Shown here: piece by piece, positions 32,987-40,586 of the stretch | Layout: each line of letters starts with the position of its first letter | How positions within the stretch are numbered: the stretch's first letter is position 1 | Assembly: GCA_021769135.1 (NCBI GenBank) | Contig: JAETTM010000009.1 | Span: 1-64,000 of the forward strand | DNA: 64,000 nt | Direction: 5' to 3' | Source of the DNA: Lachnospiraceae bacterium | Lineage (GTDB): Bacteria > Bacillota > Clostridia > Lachnospirales > Lachnospiraceae | Notes under the pieces: generated by a model | Database searches by the model: none | What the model saw: only the letters and a program-made list of their open reading frames with translations | What the model was told of the DNA's origin: nothing | Program-made: the position numbers and the translations under genes

Positions 32987-33907
32987 TTAAACCAGAATAT
33001 CCCCGGCCTCTACCCTCCGGCTGCATTCGTACCGGTCAATCAAAAGAGAGCCGTCCACGGTCCGCACCACCGGTTTCCCGTCGAAGACATCCACCACCTC
33101 GCCAGGCGCATAGGCCGAAAAGTCTATCATTTCATCGAAGGGATGAGCTTCCCACACCGTTACCTTTTCCCCGGCACACATGGCAAAAGCTCCGGGAAAA
33201 GGAGCGGCCACGCCCCGGATTAAATTATAAATATCCCTTGTGCGCCCTCGGAAATCAATCTTCCCGTCCGCCGCAGTCCTCTTCATATACCAGGAATCGA
33301 AATCCTTCGATTCCGTGCGAATCACAATATTTTTTTCCTCATAAGCCTTTAACAGCTTCCGGATTAAATTCTTAGAGCATATCATATTCTTGTATTGCGC
33401 GGTCCGTATATCGTCATGCATCGTAAGGGAAAACATTTCCGTGGCAAATACATTGGGGCTGTCCGCGTTTTCATCATAGCGGAACAGATTCAGGTTAAAT
33501 CTGGTATCCCCCTGGATGATGGACCAGTTTAGTGGGGAACGCCCTCTTCCAAAAGGAAGATAACCGCAGTTCCCATGGAAGCCGTATACCCCATACCGGA
33601 ATTTATCCAGCACCTCTTTCGGGATAAGCCGCTGCCATCCCATGGAAACCGCAATCTCGAACTGGTTTTCTTCCATAAATTTTCTCGTTTTTTCATCGGT
33701 GAGGAAATAGCTGTCCGCCTCAAAAACAGGAATCCCGTATTTTTCCGTCAGTACGGATAAGCCCTTGAATCCGGAAACCTGATTCCTGTTTAGCACTTCC
33801 TTGCTTATCGTAATCACCAAATCCACAGGGCGGATACTTTTATGGATAAACTCCACAATATTTTCCGAAGTGTCTTTTACGCCGAACACTACTAATTCGT
33901 ATTTCAT
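32987..33907 (-). CDS. Formyltransferase-fold protein (sugar N-formyltransferase-like)
   Basis: 306 aa. The N-terminal Rossmann domain has the formyl-transferase landmark L-P-F-G-R-G-R-S-P-L-N-W-S-I-I-Q-G-D near residue 115, and the C-terminal part resembles the Fmt C-domain (A-A-P-F-P-G-A-F-A). In the N-x-H catalytic motif of Fmt/ArnA the Asn is replaced: here it reads Y-G-F-H-G-N; His and the later Asp (N-A-D-S-P-N) remain. Expected role is formyl transfer from N10-formyl-THF to an amino sugar nucleotide. Its ATG overlaps the stop of the epimerase gene (ATGA) with AAGGAG inside that gene, so the two likely serve one pathway. Confidence 0.75.
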   Translation of the reverse strand: MKYELVVFGVKDTSENIVEFIHKSIRPVDLVITISKEVLNRNQVSGFKGLSVLTEKYGIPVFEADSYFLTDEKTRKFMEENQFEIAVSMGWQRLIPKEVLDKFRYGVYGFHGNCGYLPFGRGRSPLNWSIIQGDTRFNLNLFRYDENADSPNVFATEMFSLTMHDDIRTAQYKNMICSKNLIRKLLKAYEEKNIVIRTESKDFDSWYMKRTAADGKIDFRGRTRDIYNLIRGVAAPFPGAFAMCAGEKVTVWEAHPFDEMIDFSAYAPGEVVDVFDGKPVVRTVDGSLLIDRYECSRRVEAGDILV

Positions 33908-34878
33908 AAATTCTCCTTATACCAGTCGATGGCCAGCTGAATCCCTTTTGCAAAATCGTATTCCGGGTTATAGCCAAGAAGCTCCCTGGCCTTGGATATA
34001 TCCGCATTGGAATCCCTGATATCCCCCAGTCTGGGCGGCCCGAAAACAGGCTCCACTTCCTTTCCAAGTGCTTTGCAGAGGTCATAATAAACATCAATCA
34101 GGTATTCCCTTCCTCCCGCTCCGATGTTAAATGCATTCCCCCCCGCTTCCGAGGAAGCCAGGCAGGCTTTCAGGTTTGCTTCAATCACATTATCAATATA
34201 GGTGAAATCCCGCGACTGCTTCCCATCGCCGTTAATTACGGGCCTTTCCCCGTTTAACAGCATACGGATAAACTTGGGGATTACAGCCGCATAGGCGCCG
34301 TCCGGGTCCTGTCTTCTGCCAAATACATTGAAATAACGCAGTCCGTAAGTGTCCAGCCCATACAGTTCTTTATACAACCTTCCGTATCCTTCATCCACTT
34401 GTTTCGTCAGGGCATAGGGCGAAAGCACTTTCCCTTCCACGCCCTCCTTTTTGGGAAGCTGCGGATGGTCGCCGTAAACCGATGAGCTGGATGCATAGAC
34501 GAATTTCTTTACCCCGTTCTGACGGCTGGCCTCCATCATGTTAAGCGTGCCCCTGATATTGATTTCTTCATATAACAGCGGCATTTCGATGCTTCTTGGC
34601 ACGCTTCCCCAGGCCGCCTGGTTCAGCACATAGTCCACGCCCTTCGTGGCCTCCATGCACGTATCCAGTTCCCGGATATCCCCTTTGATAAAAGTAAACT
34701 TGTCCAGATGGGTAAACGGCTCTATATTCTCATATTTCCCGGTGGACAGGTTGTCCAGACACCTTACGCTGTGCCCCAGACTAAGAATCGCTTCGCAAAG
34801 GTTGGAGCCGATGAAACCGGCGCCCCCGGTTACTAAAAATGTGCTGCCTTCTTCAAATACTAAATCTTTATATCCCAT
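33904..34878 (-). CDS. NAD-dependent UDP-HexNAc(A) 4-epimerase, WbpP/TviC-like
   Basis: 324 aa extended SDR. F-L-V-T-G-G-A-G-F-I-G-S-N-L (NAD site) is followed by the WbpP-type G-S-V-P-R-S-I, A-S-S-S-S-V-Y-G-D-H-P and S-P-Y-A-L-T-K (Y-x3-K). R-Y-F-N-V-F-G-R-R-Q and D-F-T-Y-I-D-N-V complete the picture. With the TviB/WbpO-like dehydrogenase (38043-39356) it would form UDP-GalNAcA from UDP-GlcNAc. In the leader the AAGGAG lies about 30 nt before the ATG, with a TGCGTT-CTA-AACGCA hairpin in between. Repeat B3 ends just upstream. Confidence 0.85.
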   Translation of the reverse strand: MGYKDLVFEEGSTFLVTGGAGFIGSNLCEAILSLGHSVRCLDNLSTGKYENIEPFTHLDKFTFIKGDIRELDTCMEATKGVDYVLNQAAWGSVPRSIEMPLLYEEINIRGTLNMMEASRQNGVKKFVYASSSSVYGDHPQLPKKEGVEGKVLSPYALTKQVDEGYGRLYKELYGLDTYGLRYFNVFGRRQDPDGAYAAVIPKFIRMLLNGERPVINGDGKQSRDFTYIDNVIEANLKACLASSEAGGNAFNIGAGGREYLIDVYYDLCKALGKEVEPVFGPPRLGDIRDSNADISKARELLGYNPEYDFAKGIQLAIDWYKENL

Positions 34879-34925
34879 ATTGTTTTTCTGCGTTTAGAAC
34901 GCAATCTCCTTTCTATTCCAGTTCC

Positions 34926-35016
34926 GCATCCCCTCTGCCAGAACCTTTTTCTCGCAGAGCAATTTCCGGTCGCTTTCGCGTCCGTAAATTCTCTGGGATT
35001 CTGTTCGAGGGGATGC
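34926..35016. repeat. Palindromic repeat, family B, copy 3 (epimerase leader)
   Basis: 91 nt. Outer arms GCATCCCCTC (34926-34935) and GAGGGGATGC (35007-35016), different in sequence from copy 2 yet still fully complementary. Middle stem CAGAACC / GGGATTCTG and inner stem AGAGCAATTT / AAATTCTCT, again changed on both sides. On the minus strand it is framed by direct repeats GGAACTGGAAAACAG (upstream) and GGAACTGGAATAG (downstream). It cuts the toxin remnant that follows relB. Confidence 0.82.
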
Positions 35017-35034
35017 TGTTTTCCAGTTCCGGCA

Positions 35035-35078
35035 TTTGGAAATGCCTTGTAATCCTTATTGTATAAGACTTCACACAT
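35035..35078 (-). pseudogene. Remnant of a toxin gene downstream of relB
   Basis: An ATG at 35076-35078 overlaps the TGA of the relB-like gene (ATGTGA), the usual layout of RelB-RelE type pairs. It reads M-C-E-V-L-Y-N-K-D-Y-K-A-F and then enters the flank of repeat B3, after which the frame encodes nothing toxin-like. I read this as a toxin gene cut to about 14 codons by the repeat. The stub is too short for a family call. Confidence 0.45.
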
Positions 35079-35376
35079 AAATTCCCCCTTCTAATTCATC
35101 AAACACTTCTGCCATATCAAAAGAATCATCTTCTTCTGCCTGTTTTAGTCCTGTCTCCATCATCTTATCAAATTGTGCTGATGTCAATTCATCACGCGCC
35201 GGAGCTGACACAGGAAGTGTCAATGAAAATGGAATCCCATTATGGGCTATAATCTGCCGATAAAACATATCAATCGCTACAGAACGGGGAATGCCCAATT
35301 GTTCAAGAATCTCCTCCGCCCGCTGCTTTATATCTAATTTCATCCTTGAATTCACATTTGCCGTTTTAGTTGCCAT
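35071..35376 (-). CDS. RelB/DinJ-family antitoxin (orphan)
   Basis: 101 aa. T-A-N-V-N-S-R-M-K-L-D-I-K-Q-R-A-E-E-I-L-E-Q-L-G-I-P is the ribbon-helix-helix of RelB/DinJ antitoxins, followed by I-D-M-F-Y-R-Q-I-I-A-H-N-G-I-P-F and an acidic C-terminus that normally wraps the toxin. AGGCGG stands before the ATG. A good promoter lies at 35400-35428. No complete toxin gene follows. It may persist as a transcription regulator of the downstream epimerase/formyltransferase/retron genes. Confidence 0.85.
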   Translation of the reverse strand: MATKTANVNSRMKLDIKQRAEEILEQLGIPRSVAIDMFYRQIIAHNGIPFSLTLPVSAPARDELTSAQFDKMMETGLKQAEEDDSFDMAEVFDELEGGIYV

Positions 35377-35399
35377 ATCTGCACCGCCTTTCCTTTATT

Positions 35400-35428
35400 A
35401 GTATATCCAAAAGTAACGCAAAAAGCAA
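35400..35428 (-). promoter_or_regulatory. Predicted promoter of relB (35 kb)
   Basis: On the minus strand TTGCTT, 17 nt, TATACT (-35 at 35423-35428, -10 at 35400-35405), ending about 25 nt before the start codon. It is close to the sigma-A consensus. It probably also drives the genes downstream of relB. Confidence 0.6.
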
Positions 35429-35553
35429 TACAAATAGCATATATTCTATTTTCTTTTCTGATTTTGTTAATTTTTCCTATTGATTTTTGATAATTTAACA
35501 TATATTATATAAGTAGATGTAGGTTTTTTTACCCTTCATCATTATATTTTTGG

Positions 35554-35645
35554 TTGACAAGACCGCTTATAAACGAATCATTTGGCCGACGAGGCCACTC
35601 TGGTTGTCCAGAGCAGGGTACGGTTTGAGCCGTGCCCTTTTTGTT
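35554..35645 (+). ncRNA. Possible small structured RNA with terminator
   Basis: Starting with a TTGACA (35554-35559), the plus strand holds GGCC-GACGA-GGCC, CTCTGG-TTGT-CCAGAG (35598-35613) and GGGTACGG-TTTGA-G-CCGTGCCC (35616-35636) followed by TTTTTG. The last is a good intrinsic terminator. No -10 box at the right distance from TTGACA is convincing. It may be a small RNA, or the 3' end of a lost gene. Confidence 0.35.
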
Positions 35646-35751
35646 AACATAAGGATGGCTGGCGGAGCCTGGCATCCGTTGTTTACGATAAGTCGGCTGG
35701 CGGAGCGTGGCGGCGTTCGTTCATAAGGCCATATCCAAAAGAATTTCCCTT

Positions 35752-35938
35752 GTAACAGTTCAAATATCTTCCTTATTATCCCTTGCCTAAATCTGTAACA
35801 GTTTAGCCTTTCGGCTGCCCTGTTACGGAATCCGGCCATTTTGAGTTTTGCCTACGGCAAAAGGGCCGGATTCGTTGCCACATCTGCTCATTGGCACAGA
35901 CTTTGCAGCAAGTGCAAAGTTCTGGGCTGAACCGTTAC
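35752..35938. repeat. Palindromic element related at its ends to family C
   Basis: The gap between relB and the plus-strand gene is about 590 nt. Besides the structures listed at 35400 and 35554 it holds this element. It starts with GTAACAGTTCA (35752) and ends with GGCTGAACCGTTAC (35925-35938), the same type of inverted ends as repeat family C. Inside are GTAACAGTTTAGCC/GGCTGCCCTGTTAC (35795-35826) and a strong hairpin AATCCGGCC/GGCCGGATT (35829-35872). The inside sequence is not that of C1 or C2. The stretch 35646-35750 contains only GGCTGGCGGAGC-type short repeats. Confidence 0.5.
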
Positions 35939-35968
35939 CAAATCTATACAATTAAGGAGAAAATTATC

Positions 35969-36619
35969 TTGACAAAATATCTTGAAGCACAGAACAAATC
36001 CAACACTTTAGTCATCAATGGTTTCATTCATTCCGACGAACTGATACGTTTATCAAAATCCGATTGCCATTGGGCTGATAATCGGACCAAAGAATTTCAG
36101 CACCGAAATATCAAAAAAGGAGAAATTTATCAATTCGAGTTTGGCAAAAACTATATTCCTGAAATGTCCTATGAGCATAGAGGACTTGTAATTGGCGTTA
36201 AAAAAAAGCTCCTCTATGTTCTCCCCATTTTTTCCTATCATCCACAAAAACATACTGATATATATCACCCTATTGATTTTCCAGCTTCCAAAAGTGATAT
36301 GTTTTTGCTAAAGAGCAACGAATTCTCATTTATTAACCACGATTCCGTTTTAAAACTAAATGACATTCGTTCTGTCAGCATTAATAGGATTTTATACAAA
36401 TATGCTGGTCAAATTGCTCCTTCCTCCAACACATATAAGCAAATTGAAGCATTAGTCCTGCAAAAATATTTTCCTGATTTTTATTATCGTTCTAATAAAA
36501 TCCAAGAAACAATGGATTGCTTACAAAATAATCTGTCCACACTACAGACCGAAAATAAAATGCTCCAGGCCGAAATTACTGTTTTGAAAACAACAATTGC
36601 CCAAAGGTCAAATCAGTAG
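35969..36619 (+). CDS. PemK/MazF-like protein with C-terminal coiled coil (putative)
   Basis: The only plus-strand gene. I start at TTG 35969, behind AAGGAG with a 9-nt spacer, giving 216 aa. Residues about 55-115 (I-K-K-G-E-I-Y-Q-F-E-F-G, then Y-E-H-R-G-L-V-I-G-V-K-K-K and V-L-P-I-F-S-Y) follow the pattern of a PemK/MazF SH3-like barrel (G-D-I-Y...G-x-E-x-x-G-x-R-P-V-V). S-V-S-I-N-R-I matches the later strand. The last 35 residues are a Leu/Gln coiled coil. No antitoxin is adjacent. It converges with the membrane protein gene, 11 nt between the stops. AT-rich codon use differs from the glycan genes, a sign of acquisition. Confidence 0.6.
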   Translation: MTKYLEAQNKSNTLVINGFIHSDELIRLSKSDCHWADNRTKEFQHRNIKKGEIYQFEFGKNYIPEMSYEHRGLVIGVKKKLLYVLPIFSYHPQKHTDIYHPIDFPASKSDMFLLKSNEFSFINHDSVLKLNDIRSVSINRILYKYAGQIAPSSNTYKQIEALVLQKYFPDFYYRSNKIQETMDCLQNNLSTLQTENKMLQAEITVLKTTIAQRSNQ

Positions 36620-36630
36620 ACATTTGCATC

Positions 36631-38043
36631 TCAATACCATCTCCGCCTCTTCCTCCTCCACTCCTTCCATACTCCCAACAACAGCAGAAAGTACGCCGTA
36701 TAAAACGGGGCGAATCCATAAATCATATATCTTGACAAGCACATAATTGTCATGGAAACTGCCCCTACATTGGCCAGGATAGCCAGTATGGAAATAAGCA
36801 TTACCGGTATGGCCGGGTCCTTGGGGTTTCTGCGGTATGCCAGGGCGGTAAGCCCCAGGCCGGACAGGTAAATAAACAGCGCCAGCCAGTTTATTACCGG
36901 ATGGACAATGGCAATGCTGCGGATAAAGCCATATCTGGCAATCAAAAGATAGTTTCCCAGCCATCGGAAAAAGCAGCCCGGCAGGATTCCCTTAATAATT
37001 TTCCCCGCCGTCTCGTCCGCCATCAGGTTCTGTGTGATATAATCACTGGTTACCGTTTTATCATACACCTGATAAAACACATCTTCTATCATTTCAAATT
37101 TTATTGTATCGTGCCAAGCTTCGATATGCTCCGTTTTTTCTTTAAGGGAAGCTCCGGCATATTTATAGTTTGCCTCGCGCTCCTGGGTCAAATCATACAT
37201 GCGGTAAAAGAATTCCCTGGCCGTCTCATCCTTAATCCGCTCCCCGTCCTCCCTGTCGGAAGCATAAAGGATATTTGTCAGAGTATTCACCGTTCCATAA
37301 GTGTTGTTAATAAAGCGGCCGCTGAAGACGAGATTATAACTTTTGACCGCAAGCAGACGAATCCCAAATACACATATGACAATGGCAGCCGTCATCAATA
37401 TTCTTGCCGCCTTCCATTTTCCATCCCTGTGGCGCTGCCATGTTCTGCGTTCCCAGCGGCTGGTCGGCCAGAAAAGAATCCGCGCGCAAAGCACCACCAT
37501 CCACATCAGAATAGTAATCATCATCTGGCTTCTTACAAGGGAAATCAGAAAGGCGATGATGAGGGAGCAGACTGCCGCTTTCTGGAAATCTTTTTCTTTT
37601 TCCTCGGTAAAGATTTTGAAGCATTCCAAAAGAAACAGCGTAAAAAGGGGCAGACAGAGCGCCTCGCTCATCACCGAATTGGTCATAAACAGATGTAAAG
37701 AAGAGCAATATTTCGTAATCATATGGGGCATGAGATGAATCAGTATCACAATCATTTCTTCCCATAGCCCCAGCCGGAATCGTTTTCCCATATATTCCGC
37801 AAAAAGCCATATGCTCACCGCTGCAAAGGCATTTTGCAAAATCCCCATGGCAATAAGCCACCCGTCCTTGAAAATAGCCCGGAGGGCGGCTAAGAATAAG
37901 GGATACAAAGGCTCCCTATGGATATGCATATTTAAATACTGGTCCGAATCGTTGTATATCCCTGCCCCGAAAACGGCGAACATCCCAAGAAATACAATCA
38001 AAAGCAGTAAAAGGAGTACCCCTGACCTTATCCGTTTCGCCAT
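36631..38043 (-). CDS. GT-C-like multi-pass membrane protein
   Basis: 470 aa with about 10-11 hydrophobic segments. After the first helix comes Y-N-D-S-D-Q-Y-L-N-M-H-I-H-R-E-P-L-Y-P-L-F-L, which resembles the first outer loop of GT-C (ArnT/PMT-like) transferases with its acidic residue and R-E-P-L-Y-P. A large soluble loop (about 250-340) follows. GT-C enzymes use polyprenyl-phosphate sugars on the outer face. The start ATG overlaps the stop of the dehydrogenase (TAATG) with GGAG in reach. Exact family not recognised. Confidence 0.6.
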   Translation of the reverse strand: MAKRIRSGVLLLLLLIVFLGMFAVFGAGIYNDSDQYLNMHIHREPLYPLFLAALRAIFKDGWLIAMGILQNAFAAVSIWLFAEYMGKRFRLGLWEEMIVILIHLMPHMITKYCSSLHLFMTNSVMSEALCLPLFTLFLLECFKIFTEEKEKDFQKAAVCSLIIAFLISLVRSQMMITILMWMVVLCARILFWPTSRWERRTWQRHRDGKWKAARILMTAAIVICVFGIRLLAVKSYNLVFSGRFINNTYGTVNTLTNILYASDREDGERIKDETAREFFYRMYDLTQEREANYKYAGASLKEKTEHIEAWHDTIKFEMIEDVFYQVYDKTVTSDYITQNLMADETAGKIIKGILPGCFFRWLGNYLLIARYGFIRSIAIVHPVINWLALFIYLSGLGLTALAYRRNPKDPAIPVMLISILAILANVGAVSMTIMCLSRYMIYGFAPFYTAYFLLLLGVWKEWRRKRRRWY

Positions 38044-39356
38044 TATAATCTCCAATACAAATAATCTTCCTGATAATCCCGTTTATCCAACAGTCCCTTG
38101 ATATCCAGCAGCACTTTGATTTTGTGGTCCGGATTGAAGAAGGCTGCAATATCCTCTTTTGTCAGCTGCGAAAACTGGGAATGGGCTACCGCAATCACCA
38201 CCGCATCCATATTCCGTACCTCATCCAATGTGCCAAATGTAATCCCGTACAACTTTTCCGCCTCCGCAGCATCCGCCGCCGGGTCCACTACCATCGGCTT
38301 TATCCCATATTCCCCCAGTTCCCTGTAGATATCGATTACTTTCGTGTTTCTCGTATCCGGGCAGTTTTCCTTAAAGGTAAACCCTAAGATGGCCACCTTC
38401 GCCTCTTTCACAGGAACATCGGTTTTAATCAGGTTCTTCACCAGGCTTTCCGCCACATATCTTCCCATATCGTCATTGATTCGTCGGCCGGACAAGATAA
38501 TCTGGGAATGATACCCCAGTTCTTCCGCCTTATAGGTCAGGTAATAGGGGTCTACGCCGATGCAATGGCCGCCAACCAGGCCCGGGAAAAATTTCAGGAA
38601 ATTCCATTTTGTTCCCGCCGCTTCCAACACCGCTTTCGTATCAATTCCCATTTTATGGAATATGATAGAAAGTTCGTTCATAAATGCTATATTGATATCC
38701 CTCTGGCTGTTTTCAATTACCTTGGCCGCTTCCGCCACCTTAATGGACTCCGCACGGTATACGCCGGCTTCCACCACCAGTTCGTACACCTTCGCTACCG
38801 TATCCAGTGTCTCTTCGTCCATTCCGGATACTATCTTTGTAATAGTCTCCAGCCTGTGCACTTTATCCCCCGGATTAATGCGCTCCGGCGAATAACCCAC
38901 TTTAAAATCCACACCGCATTTCAGCCCTGATTCTTTTTCCAGAATAGGCACACAAATATCTTCCGTCACCCCTGGGTATACGGTGGATTCGAACACAATC
39001 ACCGAACCCTTTACCAAATTTTGCCCCAGCAGGCGACTGGCACCCTCCACCGGCCTTAAATCCGGCGTATGGTCATCGTTCACAGGGGTAGGCACCGCCA
39101 CAATATGAAATTTAGCTTCTTTCAGTTTCGAAGCGTCCGCCGTAAATTCCACTTTTGTATTCTTCACCACTTCCCCTCCCACTTCGTTGGTCGGGTCGAT
39201 GCCGGATTTGTACAGTTCGATTTTCTGGGCATTCAAATCAAATCCTACTACCTTCACTTTCCTGGCAAATGCTACCGCAATGGGCATTCCCACATATCCC
39301 AGCCCCACCAGGGAAAGCTTCTCTTCTCCGCTTACCAGCTTCTCATATAAATTCAT
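38043..39356 (-). CDS. UDP-HexNAc 6-dehydrogenase, TviB/WbpO-like
   Basis: 437 aa. L-S-L-V-G-L-G-Y-V-G-M-P-I-A-V-A-F (NAD site), V-P-T-P-V-N-D-D-H-T-P-D-L, E-S-T-V-Y-P-G-V-T-E, and the third domain with F-K-E-N-C-P-D-T-R-N-T-K. The nucleophile lies in G-G-H-C-I-G-V-D-P-Y-Y. The long insert and the P-V-N-D-D-H-T-P form place it with TviB/WbpO (UDP-GlcNAc to UDP-GlcNAcA) rather than UDP-glucose dehydrogenase Ugd. Together with the WbpP-like epimerase it would give UDP-GalNAcA. Start at ATG 39356 with GGAGG 4 nt upstream; the ATG in front overlaps that ribosome site. Confidence 0.9.
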   Translation of the reverse strand: MNLYEKLVSGEEKLSLVGLGYVGMPIAVAFARKVKVVGFDLNAQKIELYKSGIDPTNEVGGEVVKNTKVEFTADASKLKEAKFHIVAVPTPVNDDHTPDLRPVEGASRLLGQNLVKGSVIVFESTVYPGVTEDICVPILEKESGLKCGVDFKVGYSPERINPGDKVHRLETITKIVSGMDEETLDTVAKVYELVVEAGVYRAESIKVAEAAKVIENSQRDINIAFMNELSIIFHKMGIDTKAVLEAAGTKWNFLKFFPGLVGGHCIGVDPYYLTYKAEELGYHSQIILSGRRINDDMGRYVAESLVKNLIKTDVPVKEAKVAILGFTFKENCPDTRNTKVIDIYRELGEYGIKPMVVDPAADAAEAEKLYGITFGTLDEVRNMDAVVIAVAHSQFSQLTKEDIAAFFNPDHKIKVLLDIKGLLDKRDYQEDYLYWRL

Positions 39357-39377
39357 TTTATCCTCCATTCCAGTTCC

Positions 39378-39467
39378 GCAGCCACCCTCCTAATGCCCAT
39401 TTCTCGCAGAGCAATTTCCGGCCGCTTCGCGTCCGTAAATTCTCTGGGGCATTCTCCGGATGGATGC
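39378..39467. repeat. Palindromic repeat, family B, copy 4 (dehydrogenase leader)
   Basis: 90 nt. Outer arms around GCAGCC...CTCC and GGATGGATGC, middle stem AATGCCC / GGGGCATT (sequence differs from copies 1-3, pairing kept), inner stem AGAGCAATTT / AAATTCTCT. On the minus strand it is framed by GCGGAACTGGAATA upstream (tandem GGAACTGGAATA at 39476-39500) and GCGGAACTGGAATGGAGG downstream. The latter supplies the ribosome site of the dehydrogenase gene. Confidence 0.82.
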
Positions 39468-39506
39468 TGTTTTTTATTCCAGTTCTTATTCCAGTTCCGC
39501 AGCCTC

Positions 39507-40586
39507 CTATAAAATATTATTAATTTCCTCCATGTAGGAGTCGATGACAATCTTACGGTCAAATTCCAGTTCCATTTTCTTTCGGGCGGCTTTTCCCATG
39601 GCAGCTTTTTCTTCATGGGAGAGTTCCAAGAATTTCTCCATAGCGCGGATTAAGTCGCCCGCGTTGCCCGGAGTGAATCCAAATCCTGTGACGCCTTCCT
39701 CGAAAGCCTCTCTGCATCCGCTGATATCCGAAGCGATAACCGCCCTTCCTGTCGCCGCCGCCTCGATAAGGGCGTTGGACATGCCTTCGTGGAAAGAAGC
39801 CACCACAATGGCGCTTGCTTTGGCCAGGAAAGGATGCACCTCCGTATGGAAGCCCCATTGGCTGATAACTCCCTTTTCCTCATATTCGTTCAGGATATCT
39901 TGATAATCTTCATCGCAATAGCCCAGAATAGCAAATTCCGCATCTTCCCTGTGCAGGCATACCGCCGCTTCCAGATATTCCAGGATTCCCCGTTCCTTCA
40001 TTACCCTCCCTACAAAGAGAAAAACTGTTTTCCCATCCGCAGGATATTCTTCAAAGCTATGCCTTGCTAAATTTACGCCGGAACCCTTCACAAGACGATC
40101 CTTTTTTCCCCGGATTTGATATCCTGCAAAAATATCCCTGTTTTCCGTATTCTGGAAAAAAACGCATTCCGCCTTTTTCATCCCCATGCGGTACATAGTG
40201 ACAATCATTTTCAAAAACAGCCCTTTCTTGTCAAATGCCCCGCCCAAACCGGTAATTGTAGTAATGTAGGGAATCCTCAATAAACGGCAGGCAAACCCTC
40301 CGTAAATATTGGGCTTTATTGTATAGGTAATCACCAAATCCGGCTTTATTTTCCGCAACAGCCCCATATATGCGAAAAACAGTTTACCGTCCTCCGCCGG
40401 GCTGACCCCGCGCCTGTTAATCGGGGTAGTAATAATTTCACACCCCTCTTCTTTCAGTTCCTTCACTTTCGTCTCGTCGGGCAGGCTGATAATCACCCGA
40501 TGGCTCTCCAGCAGCTTTACCAGCAGCTCATTCCTGAAATCATACAGGCCGCCGGAAGAATTTGTCAGTATAAGAATTGTACTCAT
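39507..40586 (-). CDS. Family 4 glycosyltransferase, PglA-like
   Basis: 359 aa, GT-B. I-L-I-L-T-N-S-S-G-G-L-Y-D-F-R, D-L-V-I-T-Y-T-I-K-P-N-I-Y-G-G and I-T-G-L-G are typical of the PglA/CapM group, which adds GalNAc to lipid-linked bacillosamine. V-F-L-F-V-G-R-V-M-K-E-R-G and V-A-S-F-H-E-G-M-S-N-A-L-I-E-A-A-A-T-G-R complete the GT4 fold. The ATG overlaps the stop of the ATP-grasp gene. As PglE-, PglF- and PglC-like genes precede it, it may be the second transferase of that lipid-linked glycan. Confidence 0.85.
   Translation of the reverse strand: MSTILILTNSSGGLYDFRNELLVKLLESHRVIISLPDETKVKELKEEGCEIITTPINRRGVSPAEDGKLFFAYMGLLRKIKPDLVITYTIKPNIYGGFACRLLRIPYITTITGLGGAFDKKGLFLKMIVTMYRMGMKKAECVFFQNTENRDIFAGYQIRGKKDRLVKGSGVNLARHSFEEYPADGKTVFLFVGRVMKERGILEYLEAAVCLHREDAEFAILGYCDEDYQDILNEYEEKGVISQWGFHTEVHPFLAKASAIVVASFHEGMSNALIEAAATGRAVIASDISGCREAFEEGVTGFGFTPGNAGDLIRAMEKFLELSHEEKAAMGKAARKKMELEFDRKIVIDSYMEEINNIL

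Noticed and set aside
37343-37738. Plus-strand ORFs of 100-360 codons across the cluster (for example 44205-45281)
   Set aside because: All lie opposite well-supported minus-strand genes, are rich in His/Pro/Arg as expected of antisense frames, and lack ribosome sites.
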